Assembly: GCA_029261035.1 (NCBI GenBank)
Contig: JAJDCD010000010.1
Coordinates: 124,001 to 188,000, forward strand
Length of the DNA stretch: 64,000 nucleotides
Reading direction: 5' to 3'
Origin: Candidatus Omnitrophota bacterium
GTDB taxonomy: Bacteria; Omnitrophota; Omnitrophia; Omnitrophales; JACROU01
Shown here piece after piece: positions 1-10,353 of this stretch (position 1 is the stretch's first letter; every line of letters begins with the position of its first letter). The notes beneath the pieces are model-generated. The model saw nothing but the letters and a program-made list of their open reading frames with translations. It was not told where the DNA came from and searched no databases. Made by a program: the position numbers and the translations under genes.

Positions 1-3000
1 TTGGTCCACATCCAAAAAGGTACGTGTTAATTGCCTTTCTTTTAAAGACTGAATACTTGCTTTAGACGTATGAATAGATCCATCAAAATTTGTGAGAGGT
101 TCTATAACTGAAAAACCATCCACAAGAATAATATTTCCATCCACATCCAAACCAAATTCACTCACAGCATCAATTTTTCCATCCACATTAATAGTGACAC
201 TCGCGCTTGGATTTCCATCCACATCCAAATAAGTCCTGCTAGTTAAACGATCCTTTTGAGATGTAACGCTCGCAATACTTGTATGAAGCGCAGCATCAAA
301 ATCAATTAATGGCTCTACAACTGAAAAGCTATCGACAAAAATAACATTACCATTGGCATCGGTACCAAATTCGCTGATTCCAGAAATCTTTCCATCATCA
401 TTGATAGTAATACTACCCAATGGATTACCATTCAAATCTAAAATAGTTCGGTTTGTGATCTTATTTTTAAGAGATTGAACATTCGCCAAAGTGTTATGCG
501 TTGTTGCGTTATAAGCAACAGGAGGTTCTGTTGTTGAAAAAGAGTCAACATAAAGAATATTCCCTTGGCTGTCTGTCCTAAATTCGCTCACTGTAGCAAT
601 GTTACCGTCTTTGTTAATACTGATACTTCCCTCTGGATTTCCGTCTACATCAAGAAAGGTAACCGTTGTTTGTCTTTCTTTTATAGCGTCTACACTTGTC
701 AAGTCCGTATGAACCGCTGAATCAAAGTTAGGAAGAGGTTCCTTAACTGAGAAAGAATTCACAACTAAGATATTTCCTTGGGCATCAATTTCAAACTCAT
801 TCACTCCAGAGATGTTTCCATTATCATCAATAGCAAGACTGCCAATAGGGTTTCCGTCCGCATTAAAAAAAGTTCTTCCTGTCTGACTATCTTTTAAGTT
901 ATTGATTGCAGCAACAGTGCTATGTGTTACAGAATCGTAATCAGGCAATGGCTCTTGAACGGTAAAGGAATCAACGTAAAGAATACTGCCGTCTGTATCG
1001 GTTGCAATATCATTAATGGCAGAAATCTTTCCATTCTCATCAATGCTGATATTTGCAACTGGATTTCCATTTGCATTCAAAAAGGTTCTAGTCGTTTGTC
1101 TGTCTTTAAGACCATTAACAGATGCTGAATTCGTATGTATTGCAGGATCAAAAGTTTGAAGGGGTTGCGCTGTAATGAAAGCATCCACAGAAGTTACATT
1201 CCCTTGTGCATCTGTGGTGAATTCATTAATGTCCGTAATTTCACCATTGGCATTAATGGTAATACTTCCTGTTGGGTTACTGTTCGCATCCAAAAAAGTT
1301 CTCTGGGTCAGACGGTTTTTTAAAGGGGCCACATTTGCTAATTGGTTATGTACCGCAGGATCAAAATCAACTAAAGGTTCATTCACCGAATAAGCATCAA
1401 CAGCGATTGGATTTCCATTAGAATCTAATGTGAATTCACTCACTCCCGCAATCTTTCCGTCCGCATTCACATTAAGACTTCCTGCAGGATTTCCATTGCT
1501 ATCCAAAAAGGTAAAAGATTGGATCTGGTCTTTTAGAGAAGCAACATTCGCTAAACTACTATGAACAGTTCCATCAAAATCAGGGGCTGGTTGATTTACA
1601 GAAAAAGATTGGACAAAAAGCACGTTTCCTTGTGCGTCCGTGGTAAATTCACTAATCGAAGAAATTTTTCCATTTTCATCGATAGAGATGTTCCCCACTG
1701 GGTTTCCATCTGAATTTAAAAAGGTTCGAGTCGATTGTCTTTGTTTTTGTGAAGCGACACTTGCTAGGCTCACATGAACTTGAACATCAAAATCTTGAAG
1801 AGGTTCATTAAGAACAAAGGCGTCAATGGAAATAATGTCTCCATCCACATTAAGGTTAAACTCATTAATACCTGTTATTTTTCCATTTGCATCCACAGAA
1901 ATATTGCCAACAGCGTTTCCATCGGCATTTAAAAAAGTTCTGCCATTAAAACTATCTTTAAAGACAGAGACACTTGCACGATCGGTATGAACAGCTGCAT
2001 CAAAAGTAGGAAGAGGTGTTGTTACTGTAAAAGTGTCGACACTGACAATGTTCCCTTGTGCATCCGTCATAAATTCGCTGATACTTGCAATTTTTCCATC
2101 GACATCCACACTGACACTTCCCGTTGGATTTCCATCCACGTCTAAAAAAGTTCTACTCGTTAATCTGTTTTTCAAAGGATCCAAAGCAGCACTATCTTTA
2201 TGAATAGCCGCATCAAAATCAACCAAAGGCTCGTTTACCGAGTAGGAGTCCACTGCCGTAACACTCCCTTGTGCGTCGGTGGTAAACTCACTAATTCCTG
2301 TTATCTTTCCATCCGCATTCACTGTAATACTTGCACTTGCATTTCCATTACTATCCAGCAAAGTACGTGTTGTAATTTGATTTTTAAATGCACTGACACT
2401 TGCAAGGTCTGTATGAGTAGCGCTATCAAAATCAGGATTTGGTTCTATAGTGGAAAAAGACTGAACAAAAAGAATATTACCTTGTGGATCCGTAGTAAAT
2501 TCACTGACACCACTAATCTTTCCGCTCGCATCAATGGCAATACTTCCCACAGGGTTTCCATCTAAATTTAAAAATGTACGTGTTGTTTGTCTCTCTTTAA
2601 GAGAAGTTACGCTTGCAACGGTTGTGAAAAGTGCCGCATCAAAATCGGATAAGGGTTCTGTTACCGAAAAAGCATCCACATAAGTAATACTTCCTGAAGC
2701 ATCGATACCAAACTCATTAATCCCGCTCACCTTTCCATTTTCATCAATGCTCAAACTTCCCACAGGGTCTCCATCGGCGTTCAAGAAGGTTCGAGAAGTT
2801 CTTTTATCCTTAAGAGGCGTTAAGCTAGCAAGGTCTCCATGAATAGCTGCATCAAAGGCCGTTAGCGGAGTTTGTACCGAAAATGAATCCACACTGATAA
2901 TATTTCCTTGTGCATCCGTCGTGAATTCACTAATCGCAGAAATATCGCCATTCTCATCAATAGTGATGCTTGCGATTGGATCCCCATCACTATCAAGCAA

Positions 3001-5220
3001 TGTACGTGTCGTTAATCTATCTTTGAACGCCGAAACTGAAGACAAACTCTTGTGTAAGTTTGCATCAAAATCCGTTAAAGGTTCCGTTGCAGAAAAACTA
3101 TCAACAGCAGTAATATTTCCTTGAGCATCTGTTTGAAATTCGGTAATCCCAGTAATTTTTCCAGCGGTGTTAACCGTTAAGCTTCCTACAGGGTTTCCAT
3201 CAGAATCAAGAAACGTTCTTCCGGTTCGTTGATCTTTAAGAGCATCTACATTCGCAAGACTATTATGTGCCGCTGAATCAAAATCAGGTAATGGCTCTTG
3301 AACAGTAAAGCTTTCGACGAATAAAATAGTCCCGTCGGAGTCTGTTTCAAATTCAGAAATAGAAGCAAGTTTGCCGTTCTCATCAACCGTAATACTTCCC
3401 GAAGGGTTCCCTTCGCTATCCAAAAAGGTTCGAGAGGTCTGACGGTCTTTCAAGGGATTTAAACTAGCTAAACTTCCATACGTATTAGCATTAAAATCTT
3501 GAAGAGGTTCGGTAACAGAAAATGAATCTACATATAAAATATCTCCTTGAGCATCTGTAGTAAATTCACTAACCCCACTCACTTTTCCGTTCTCATCAAT
3601 GGAAGCACTGCCTGTTGGATTTCCGTTGACATCAATATAGGTTCTAGAAGTTTGACGATCTTTAAATACAGAAACACTTGCCATAGAAGTAAAAGTTAAC
3701 CCATTGAATACAGGCGATGGTTGAGTGACCGTAAAAGAATCAATAGAGGTTATATCTCCATTTGCGTCTCGATTAAATTCAGTGATATCACTTATATTTC
3801 CACTCCCATCAATAGCAAGACTGCCTAAAGGATTTCCATCTGTGTCTAAAAATGTTCGCGTGGTTAATTGCTGAGTCAAACCCAAGGCAACACCAAAATC
3901 TTGAAATGTTACTGCATCAAAATCTTGAAGAGGCTCGATCATTAAATAATTATCTACTAATATAATGTTGCCATCTGCATCTGTTTGAAATTGACTAACG
4001 CCACTCACCTTACCCGAAGCATTAATGGTAATGTTTCCAATAGGGTTTCCATTCGGATCTAAATAAGTGCGATTTGTTTGACGATCCCGCAGCGTCGTAC
4101 TGCTAGCCAATGTAGGGTAAAGAGCTCCGTCAAAAGTAGGTGCGGGTTGCGTTAATGAAAAAGCATCAATATTCACAACATTGCCATTCGCGTCTGTTGT
4201 AAATTCATTAATTCCAGAAACTAATCCATTGGTATCGATAGCCACGTTACCAATAGGGTTTCCATTGCTATCTAAATAAGTCCGAGTCGTCAGCCTATCT
4301 TTAAGAGGTGATAAACTAGCCAAATCCTTATGAACGGCTGAATCAAAATTAGGTTCAGGACTCACAATAGAATAAACATCAATCGCTGTGATATTGCCAT
4401 TGACGTCTGTTACAAACTCATTTATTCCACTCACTTTTCCATTGGCACCGACCGAAACATTAGCAATAGCTGTTCCGTTCACGTCCAATAAAGTCCGATT
4501 AAAAGAACTGTCTTTGAATCCTACTACGCTTGCAGGCGCTGTATGAATTCCAGCATCAAACAATGGGAGCTGTCTTCCCAATTGATTCACATCTTGATCT
4601 ACAATCGCAAAGTTATCTACAGCAATAACATTCCCATTCGCATCTATCACAAACTCCGTAATACCTGAAATACGATCCGTCACATCAATAGAAATACTAG
4701 AAATCGCATTCCCTTGAGCGTTGACAAAGGTACGATTACTTAAAGTTCCTTGAAAAGATCCAATGCTCGCTAACGTCGTATGAACAGCTGGATCAAAATT
4801 AGGTAATTGGACTCCCGGTTGATTTAAATCTTGATCCAAAACAGTGTAAACATCAATGGCAACCGTATTCCCATTGGCATCCGTCACAAACTGATTGATT
4901 CCAGCAATTTTTCCATTTCCATCCACAGACAAAGTGGCAACGGCATTTCCACTTCCGTCCAACAAAGTACGCGTCGTTACATTCCCTTGCACAATTCCAA
5001 AACTAGCCAAGTCAGTAAATGTTGTTGGATCATATTGAGGTAAATCTAATTGAGGCGTTGAAGGATCTTGGTCTACAATAGAAAGATTATCGACTGAAAC
5101 CACATTTCCATTGGCATCGGTTCCAAATCGAGAAGCCCCACTAATTTCTCCATTTTCATTAATGGTAAAACTAGCAGCCGCCGTTCCATCTGGATTAAAA
5201 AAAGTAAAGCCTTGAGGTTT
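1..5220 (-). repeat. 24 tandem coding repeats of about 213 bp (71 residues)
   Basis: Equivalent points recur every 213 bp (for example 871, 1084 and 1297). Consensus elements of a unit, in order: FLDxDGNPxGSI, GKISGISEF, TDAQGNI, VDSFSV, EPLxDFD, LASV, LKDRQTTRT. The first three units (nearest 5200) are more diverged and carry a short insertion (DQDxxxPxxxLP). Units nearer the window edge are more alike. Each unit has two or three Asp/Asn-Gly turn motifs (DxDGN, DxNGK, DAQGN), which suggests repeating beta-hairpins. The series continues past the left edge. Confidence 0.9.
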
Positions 5221-8004
5221 GTCATTAGACACACTGTTAGGATCGTCAACATCCCCCACCACTTCAAAAACTTGTGTCGATGTCAAAATACCATCTGCAT
5301 CATAAGCATAGTTGGTTACTTCATCAGGAATTACATCTTGAGGATCCGTACTTGTTGGATCATCTTTAAAAGTTACAATTTGTTTAATTCGATCATCCCG
5401 AAGTAAACCTTCTTCATAAATAATTTCTAATTGCTTAATCCCACTAGTATCTTCTTGAACAACTTTCTGCAAATAACCTGCAGCATCATAGGTATATCGA
5501 TTCACAGAGCCATCGTTAAATTCAATACGGTCAATCACAGGGGTTCCAAATTGAGGTAATTGGGTATAGAAAATGGTATTTTCTAAATTTCCGCTACCCT
5601 TCACCGTTGGATCTTGAACCCCTCGCACATCAAAAATGCTTAAAGATTGTAATTGGTTATTTCCATCATAGTTATATTCTGAACGATTAATAACCTCTGT
5701 ACCCGCTTCGTCATAAGCTAAAATAAAATCAATGCCAGCTGAGTTTGGTAAATAAAAGCTTTCCGAAGACAAAACTTCTGTTCCATCATCCAAGATTCGA
5801 AACTCTTGAATCTTATCAAGCGTGTCTGTATTTCCATCCGCATCATAAACATAAACATTTTTTGTTTTATTATCTCCACTGATTGAGAAGTCAATCACAG
5901 GATTTCCTAAAGCGTCTCTAACAAGAGCCCCATTTACATCTTGTTGATAGAAAATCTTTTCTATAATTCTAAAACCTGGAGTTGTATCTGTTTGACGAAA
6001 AATTGCAAACAATTCTCCTGAAGTCGCATCATATTGATAAACATCCACACGTCCTTTAAGGTCCGTGATGGTATCAATGACTTCTTCGGACGCATTCTGC
6101 GGATCTGATTTGTATCGAATCACGCGTCCATCATTAAAATAAATGACTGTTTGCCCATTAATTTGAGCTACTTGCTGAACCAAACCGTCGGTATTGGTAA
6201 ATAAAAATGGTTTTCCATCGGCATCATAATTAATAATCGTTCCAGTCCCTAACACGAGTCTCTTTTGTCCATTCACATAGATTGTTTTACTTGCTAGAGG
6301 AACAAAGCTAAGAGGATTTGGGTTAACCTCTTCGACATCGATGGTCTCTCCGGTATCTGGATCTATGATAAAATTGAATTCACGAATAACTTGCCCATTT
6401 GCATCGACAATTCTTTTTGTCAGGCCATTTTCCAAAATTGTAGTTAGACCCGATGTATTGGTAAAAGCAATTAAATCTGAGGCTTCATTGTAAACACGAA
6501 CTTCCCCATTGTTGGAACGGACTTCTGTTTGAAGGACTTCATCATTTGCATTGAGAAGCTGAATTTGAGAAGAGTTATTAACCGTATCTTCAAATGTAAT
6601 CTGAGTCTGAGCATTAACCCCTTGTCCTAAATACTCATAACTTGTTAAGGATATTTGATCTCCATTTTGGTTTAGAGATTGAATCGTTTTAATGGCGCCA
6701 TCCGCAAAATAATCATAAACAGCACTACTTCCATCCGCTTGAAGAAAAGAGAGAATTTGATTATCTGCATTTAAAACTTGTTGCGTGCCATCAAAGTTAA
6801 AAATCGTAGTGGTTAACAAATCTCCATTAGCATCAAACCCATAATCGAAATTTGTTTCTTGTCCACTGGCAGATGTAAAAGTTGAAACCAAACCTTTCCC
6901 TGGACCCTCCGTGATGTATTGACGAATGTTTCCTTCAGCATCAATCGTCAATTCCAAATCGCCGGCATCATTATATTGAATGGTTGTCGCATCTGTTGGC
7001 AAAGTGATTTCGCCCGGACGAGAAACTTCTAGTAAGTTTCCGAATTGACCAAAACGACGAATATCAAGAATAGCTCCTGTAGCTTCATTGGTTCGCGTGA
7101 TCTCAAAGGATCCATCTATAGCATAAGAGTAGTCACTTAAAACTCTTTCCCCTTGATCATTAAGTTCCCATGTTTGAAGAACACGATCATCGCGAAAATC
7201 TTCAAGTCCTGTATCCAGTTTTTGGTCTGAGCCTAAATCTATTTTTCGATAAGCCGTCGTCTGACCCTCTATTTCAATTGTGATGTTAACCTGATTATTT
7301 CCATCATCATAATTAAAGGATTGAACCACAGTTCGCCCTTGATCATCTTGGCCATAAATTCTTGTAACGATCCCTTGATTATCACGAACAAAACCCTCTT
7401 GTAACAAGGTGGTAGGTTGTTGCGTTGAATCTTTAGTATAAATTTGATAGGTGTCTACGTCACCCGCTTGAGAAGCTCGTTTAATAATAGTAACCTGGTT
7501 CGCATTGTCATCATATTGATAATCACGCGATATCAAATTCCCTTCTTCCAATGTCGTCAATTGAACAATACGATCTGAATTCGACGGATCTGTAGTAATA
7601 GCTGTTCCATTGGAGTAAGAACTAGTGACACTCCCATCGGCATTTTGAATAATCGTAGGAGTTTCTCCTTCAGGGATATCAATAACAGGCCCTTGATCCA
7701 TAAAATCTTGGCCTGCTGAAGTAGTTCCAGGAGTATCCCCTTCATCTGGAGGGGCTTCACCAGCTGGGGTTTCAGGAACAGGGGGTTGAGTCGGATCATC
7801 CGGAACATTTTGCTGAAAACGAATGTCCAATAAATCACCCTGATCCATATGAGAACTATTTAAGGATACTCCCGGGTTTAATGGTGCTACAGAAAATGAA
7901 AATGCAAGTTGGATATCTACGGATGTCAGCACGAAGACAGACACCACCACACTTGCAATCACTTTATTAATTTTTCGAATAAGGTTATTGTTTGGCGTAA
8001 ACAT
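1..8004 (-). CDS. Giant exported Rhs/YD-like repeat protein, 3' end outside window
   Basis: At least 2668 codons, open to the left edge; I split the whole stretch into codons and found no in-frame stop. The ATG at 8004 is preceded by a strong Shine-Dalgarno (GGGGGGTGA) and by the stop of the upstream gene 2 bp away, so the two are co-transcribed. Residues 10-40 form a hydrophobic, signal-peptide-like segment (VIASVVVSVFVLTSV). A Pro/Glu/Gly-rich linker follows (about 55-95). Residues about 100-930 carry irregular YD-type units (YDADGN, YQYDD, YNYDGNN) like those of Rhs/wall-associated proteins. From about residue 930 to the window edge there are 24 complete units of about 71 residues plus a partial one. 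No toxin, protease or anchoring domain is visible because the C-terminus lies outside. Likely a surface or secreted fibre-like protein; the function is inferred only from architecture. Adhesin or polymorphic-toxin scaffold are alternatives. Confidence 0.85.
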   Translation of the reverse strand, partial: MFTPNNNLIRKINKVIASVVVSVFVLTSVDIQLAFSFSVAPLNPGVSLNSSHMDQGDLLDIRFQQNVPDDPTQPPVPETPAGEAPPDEGDTPGTTSAGQDFMDQGPVIDIPEGETPTIIQNADGSVTSSYSNGTAITTDPSNSDRIVQLTTLEEGNLISRDYQYDDNANQVTIIKRASQAGDVDTYQIYTKDSTQQPTTLLQEGFVRDNQGIVTRIYGQDDQGRTVVQSFNYDDGNNQVNITIEIEGQTTAYRKIDLGSDQKLDTGLEDFRDDRVLQTWELNDQGERVLSDYSYAIDGSFEITRTNEATGAILDIRRFGQFGNLLEVSRPGEITLPTDATTIQYNDAGDLELTIDAEGNIRQYITEGPGKGLVSTFTSASGQETNFDYGFDANGDLLTTTIFNFDGTQQVLNADNQILSFLQADGSSAVYDYFADGAIKTIQSLNQNGDQISLTSYEYLGQGVNAQTQITFEDTVNNSSQIQLLNANDEVLQTEVRSNNGEVRVYNEASDLIAFTNTSGLTTILENGLTKRIVDANGQVIREFNFIIDPDTGETIDVEEVNPNPLSFVPLASKTIYVNGQKRLVLGTGTIINYDADGKPFLFTNTDGLVQQVAQINGQTVIYFNDGRVIRYKSDPQNASEEVIDTITDLKGRVDVYQYDATSGELFAIFRQTDTTPGFRIIEKIFYQQDVNGALVRDALGNPVIDFSISGDNKTKNVYVYDADGNTDTLDKIQEFRILDDGTEVLSSESFYLPNSAGIDFILAYDEAGTEVINRSEYNYDGNNQLQSLSIFDVRGVQDPTVKGSGNLENTIFYTQLPQFGTPVIDRIEFNDGSVNRYTYDAAGYLQKVVQEDTSGIKQLEIIYEEGLLRDDRIKQIVTFKDDPTSTDPQDVIPDEVTNYAYDADGILTSTQVFEVVGDVDDPNSVSNDKPQGFTFFNPDGTAAASFTINENGEISGASRFGTDANGNVVSVDNLSIVDQDPSTPQLDLPQYDPTTFTDLASFGIVQGNVTTRTLLDGSGNAVATLSVDGNGKIAGINQFVTDANGNTVAIDVYTVLDQDLNQPGVQLPNFDPAVHTTLASIGSFQGTLSNRTFVNAQGNAISSISIDVTDRISGITEFVIDANGNVIAVDNFAIVDQDVNQLGRQLPLFDAGIHTAPASVVGFKDSSFNRTLLDVNGTAIANVSVGANGKVSGINEFVTDVNGNITAIDVYSIVSPEPNFDSAVHKDLASLSPLKDRLTTRTYLDSNGNPIGNVAIDTNGLVSGINEFTTDANGNVVNIDAFSLTQPAPTFDGALYPTLASSTTLRDRQTNRTYLDPNGNPIGNITINASGKVSGVSQFQTDADGNIILVDNYLMIEPLQDFDAVTFQDFGVALGLTQQLTTRTFLDTDGNPLGSLAIDGSGNISDITEFNRDANGDITSIDSFTVTQPSPVFNGLTFTSMASVSVFKDRQTSRTYIDVNGNPTGSASIDENGKVSGVSEFTTDAQGDILYVDSFSVTEPLQDFNANTYGSLASLNPLKDRQTSRTFLDSEGNPSGSITVDENGKLASISEFETDSDGTILFVESFTVQEPLPDFDSAAHNSLANVDALKDQRTGRTFLDSDGNPVGSLTVNTAGKITGITEFQTDAQGNITAVDSFSATEPLTDFDANLHKSLSSVSAFKDRLTTRTLLDSDGDPIASITIDENGDISAISEFTTDAQGNIISVDSFSVQTPLTAFDAAIHGDLASLTPLKDKRTSRTFLNADGDPVGSLSIDENGKVSGINEFGIDASGSITYVDAFSVTEPLSDFDAALFTTVASVTSLKERQTTRTFLNLDGNPVGSIAIDASGKISGVSEFTTDPQGNILFVQSFSTIEPNPDFDSATHTDLASVSAFKNQITTRTLLDSNGNASASITVNADGKITGISEFTTDAQGSVTAVDSYSVNEPLVDFDAAIHKDSAALDPLKNRLTSRTFLDVDGNPTGSVSVDVDGKIASISEFMTDAQGNIVSVDTFTVTTPLPTFDAAVHTDRASVSVFKDSFNGRTFLNADGNAVGNISVDANGKITGINEFNLNVDGDIISIDAFVLNEPLQDFDVQVHVSLASVASQKQRQSTRTFLNSDGNPVGNISIDENGKISSISEFTTDAQGNVLFVQSFSVNQPAPDFDGTVHSSLANVASLKDQIQSFTFLDSNGNPAGSLNVNADGKIAGVSEFTLDSNGNPIAVDAYSVNEPLVDFDPAVHNQLANVAPLKNRLTQRTFLDANSNPTGSITINANGEITDINEFTTDAQGNVTSVDAFITAQPLQTFDPAIHTNSASVNGLKDRQTTRTFLNANGNPVANISIDENGKISAINDIATDTDGSILYVDSFTVQEPLPDYDSVTHSTVAAINNLKDSQTGRTFFNADGNPIGSLAIDDNGNISGVNEFEIDAQGNILVVNSFSVKEPLPNFDSAVHTDLTSVDAIKERQTTVTFLDVDGNPEGSISINKDGNIATVSEFRTDSQGNILYVDSFSTTEPPVAYNATTHNTLANVQSLKNKITNRTILDLNGNPLGSITINDDGKISGISEFGTDANGNVIFVDSFSVVEPLIDFDAALHTSIASVTSQKDRLTSRTYLDVDGNPSASVTINVDGKIDAVSEFGLDVDGNIILVDGFSVIEPLTNFDGSIHTSKASIQSLKERQLTRTFLDVDQ

Positions 8005-8006
8005 GG

Positions 8007-10052
8007 TTAAATCACCCCCCTTAAAATTACGCTAGAAATATTTTTGATAGAAAAATGAATGTCCATTTTGGGCATCTCCCAAACGGATTGAAGAGAAAAA
8101 AAGAGAAAAATTGAATGAATCATACATCTGATATAAGTATAACTGATGGAAAATAAACTGGATTGTGTCAAAAAAGAAAAAGAATGACTGGCGTCATTCC
8201 ATGAGGTAGGTCGAACAATAGAAGAAAACAAATTAGAAGTTTCAACTATTGGCCCAGCCCGAACTTCAACCTCACTTAATTGCGGCAAAGCATAAAAGGT
8301 CCGGTCTTTATCTAAAGAGAGCGATTCCTTTTCAGCCTTCAATGTTTCTAATAAAGATTTTTTCATTTCTATAAAATTGCTGGTTGCAGAAATAACGGCA
8401 AATAATAAATTTTGAACCCAACGAATCGGCTGAGGAAGTAAATAACCTATAGAACTTACAGAGTAAACCCACTGCTTAACCGTATTTCCTTCAGCATCAT
8501 ACTCAGCAGCATACTCTGGTTGAGACAAACCTTTTTCTGAAGAATAAAAAGTTGATTCATAAACAGAAGAGTCCAAACGAATTCCCTTACGTGTATCTAT
8601 CTGCATTAAGTCCCCATTAGGATTTAATGTGTAATCATCACGAAATTGCAATTCACGATGCTTGTAGCTTAAAGTATAACGAATTTGTTCTTCGTTGAAT
8701 TTTCCTTTTAAAAAAGTGCTCTTGTTATCTGAATTATTCTCGGTATCCACACGCTTCAAAATACCGTTGGAATCATAATGAAATACTTCCTGCAAAATTT
8801 GTTTTCCAGACTTCCCATCGAAGTGTTGTGAAGAAGAAGGTTTTCCATCGTTGAAAAAAGTTTTTTCTATCAAAGGTGCTTGTTGAGTATTCAGCCCATC
8901 ATAAGTCTCAGATCGCAACAAATTCCCATTCTGAGAATAATGAAATAAAGTAACTTGAGGAGACTGTTTTTGATCATAGTCTATTTGAAAAAGAGCTTTT
9001 TCACTTCCCACATTTCCTTCATAAAAAATTCTCTTAAATATAAACCCATTTTCAGAATTATCTTTTTGGTAAGCCATTTCTTCAATTGCGCCTTCTTCAC
9101 CATAAACTAGATTGATTACTGCTCTAAGAATCCCTTTATTACTGTACTTTAAGACTTTAACAGGTTGATCATTGTGATAATGCGTCAACTCCAACCTTAC
9201 CCCATCCGCGCTCTTCTTCTCAGACTGCATCAACGATTGCGTTCTAGGATTGTAGTGATTCACAAGAACAGATCCGTCTAAGTTAGAAACGTAAACCTCT
9301 GCAGAATAGTTTTCTTGGGTATCTAAGTTCTCATTAAATGTTTTTGACATTTTAGGCGACTGCGTTTGCCCTTCAGATTCCAACACCTGAAATGTAATCT
9401 TCTGATTCTTAAAGTCTTTAACAATAACCGTTGTTTGGCGAGACTCCCCTGATCCGTAATGGTTAAATGTGGCTGTCTCTAACAACTCTCCCGACATCGT
9501 ATTATAAATATGATACGAAGCAAGCTCTCCATTTTCCAAATAAGCATAACTTCTTTTAACTCCTTGAGGATTTAAAAGACTAATCAACTGCTGTTCTTGA
9601 TTGTATATTGAGGTGACACCCAAACCATCAGTAATAATGGTTGTTTCAACATTTCCATCTTTATCAAAAGTATAATTATAAAGAGTTAAATCGCCAACCC
9701 CATCTGAAGTATAACGAATGCGCCCTGCCATATCTTTCTCAGTATAAAACCCAGTGACGATGCCAAAAGAATCTACTAGCTCTGTTACATTCCCTTGAGC
9801 ATCAAATTTAATTTTTGAATCGGTTGCATTTGTAGAAATAGTTTCGGAAGAAAGTTCTACTGGATTTAAAGTTTCATTTAGAATGAGAGGTGAAGACAAA
9901 GAAATGACCGGAGCAGGTTGCAATGCCGCTGGAATAAATGCATAACCTACAGAAACTTGCCCCAAAAATAAAGTGAAAGCAACAAATGTTGCGAGACTTC
10001 TTTTTGAAAACAAACCGCAGTTGAGAAATGACTTTTTTGTTTTTATATTCAT
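8007..10052 (-). CDS. Exported YD/Rhs-like repeat protein
   Basis: 681 residues, ATG at 10052, first gene of an operon with the giant repeat protein. Residues 1-40 are a signal peptide: basic start (KTKKSFLNC), hydrophobic core (ATFVAFTLFLGQVSVGYA), then a likely cleavage after GYA. The rest contains Rhs/YD-like units (FDAQGNVTELVD, YTSDGVGDLTLYNY, YDSNGILKRVD, YDAEGNTVKQW). There is a short hydrophobic stretch near 545-560 (YLLPQPIRWVQNLLFAVIS). The last 50 residues (from about SLFSISYTYIRC) lose the repeat character and are hydrophobic, as if the original C-terminus was lost or the frame was altered. The terminal residues GVI are encoded by the Shine-Dalgarno of the next gene. It resembles the N-terminal half of its neighbour, so the pair may derive from duplication. 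Function unknown; probably cell surface. Confidence 0.8.
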   Translation of the reverse strand: MNIKTKKSFLNCGLFSKRSLATFVAFTLFLGQVSVGYAFIPAALQPAPVISLSSPLILNETLNPVELSSETISTNATDSKIKFDAQGNVTELVDSFGIVTGFYTEKDMAGRIRYTSDGVGDLTLYNYTFDKDGNVETTIITDGLGVTSIYNQEQQLISLLNPQGVKRSYAYLENGELASYHIYNTMSGELLETATFNHYGSGESRQTTVIVKDFKNQKITFQVLESEGQTQSPKMSKTFNENLDTQENYSAEVYVSNLDGSVLVNHYNPRTQSLMQSEKKSADGVRLELTHYHNDQPVKVLKYSNKGILRAVINLVYGEEGAIEEMAYQKDNSENGFIFKRIFYEGNVGSEKALFQIDYDQKQSPQVTLFHYSQNGNLLRSETYDGLNTQQAPLIEKTFFNDGKPSSSQHFDGKSGKQILQEVFHYDSNGILKRVDTENNSDNKSTFLKGKFNEEQIRYTLSYKHRELQFRDDYTLNPNGDLMQIDTRKGIRLDSSVYESTFYSSEKGLSQPEYAAEYDAEGNTVKQWVYSVSSIGYLLPQPIRWVQNLLFAVISATSNFIEMKKSLLETLKAEKESLSLDKDRTFYALPQLSEVEVRAGPIVETSNLFSSIVRPTSWNDASHSFSFLTQSSLFSISYTYIRCMIHSIFLFFSLQSVWEMPKMDIHFSIKNISSVILRGVI

Positions 10053-10110
10053 ATATTTTCAAATGAACACTTTATTAAGAGTCTATTAAAACTCTTTAAT
10101 TAATAGTAGA

Positions 10111-10139
10111 AATATACTCGTGAGACCCTTGTTTGTCAA
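10111..10139 (-). promoter_or_regulatory. Sigma70-type promoter for the repeat-protein operon
   Basis: On the minus strand TTGACA (10134-10139), a 17-bp spacer and TATATT (10111-10116). This is a near-consensus promoter about 60 bp upstream of the ATG at 10052. A small inverted repeat (AAGAGT/ACTCTT, about 10075-10095) lies in the leader. The rest of 10053-10353 is AT-rich intergenic DNA holding this promoter and the divergent one at 10283; I see no gene there. Confidence 0.75.
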
Positions 10140-10282
10140 ACACTTATTCTACGTTAAATATACCATATTTAGATGGCTTTATTTTTAATATATCTATAAA
10201 CTATTATAAATAAACGACTTACATGAATTATATCAGAATTTGAGTAAAAGAGTTCAAAAAATGGTTTTTTTTCTTCAAAAAT

Positions 10283-10312
10283 TTGTCAAATTGAACTTTG
10301 TTAAGCTATAAT
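10283..10312 (+). promoter_or_regulatory. Sigma70-type promoter for the 1369-residue protein
   Basis: TTGTCA (10283-10288), an 18-bp spacer and TATAAT (10307-10312), about 40 bp upstream of the ATG at 10354. No strong Shine-Dalgarno precedes the ATG (AAGCTTATAAAAAT), so translation initiation may be weak or depend on A/U-rich sequence. Confidence 0.65.
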
Positions 10313-10353
10313 TGAAGTGCATAAAATAAATAGATTTATAAGCTTATAAAAAT

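Noticed and set aside
1-5220. Regular about 213-bp periodicity that could suggest a CRISPR-like or satellite array
   Set aside because: The repeats are in one continuous reading frame, differ at synonymous and non-synonymous positions, and there are no short identical repeats with unique spacers.
922-5406. Several plus- and minus-strand open frames of 60-120 codons across the repeat region
   Set aside because: They overlap the long coding frame on the minus strand, lack ribosome sites and recur with the repeat period, so they are shadows.
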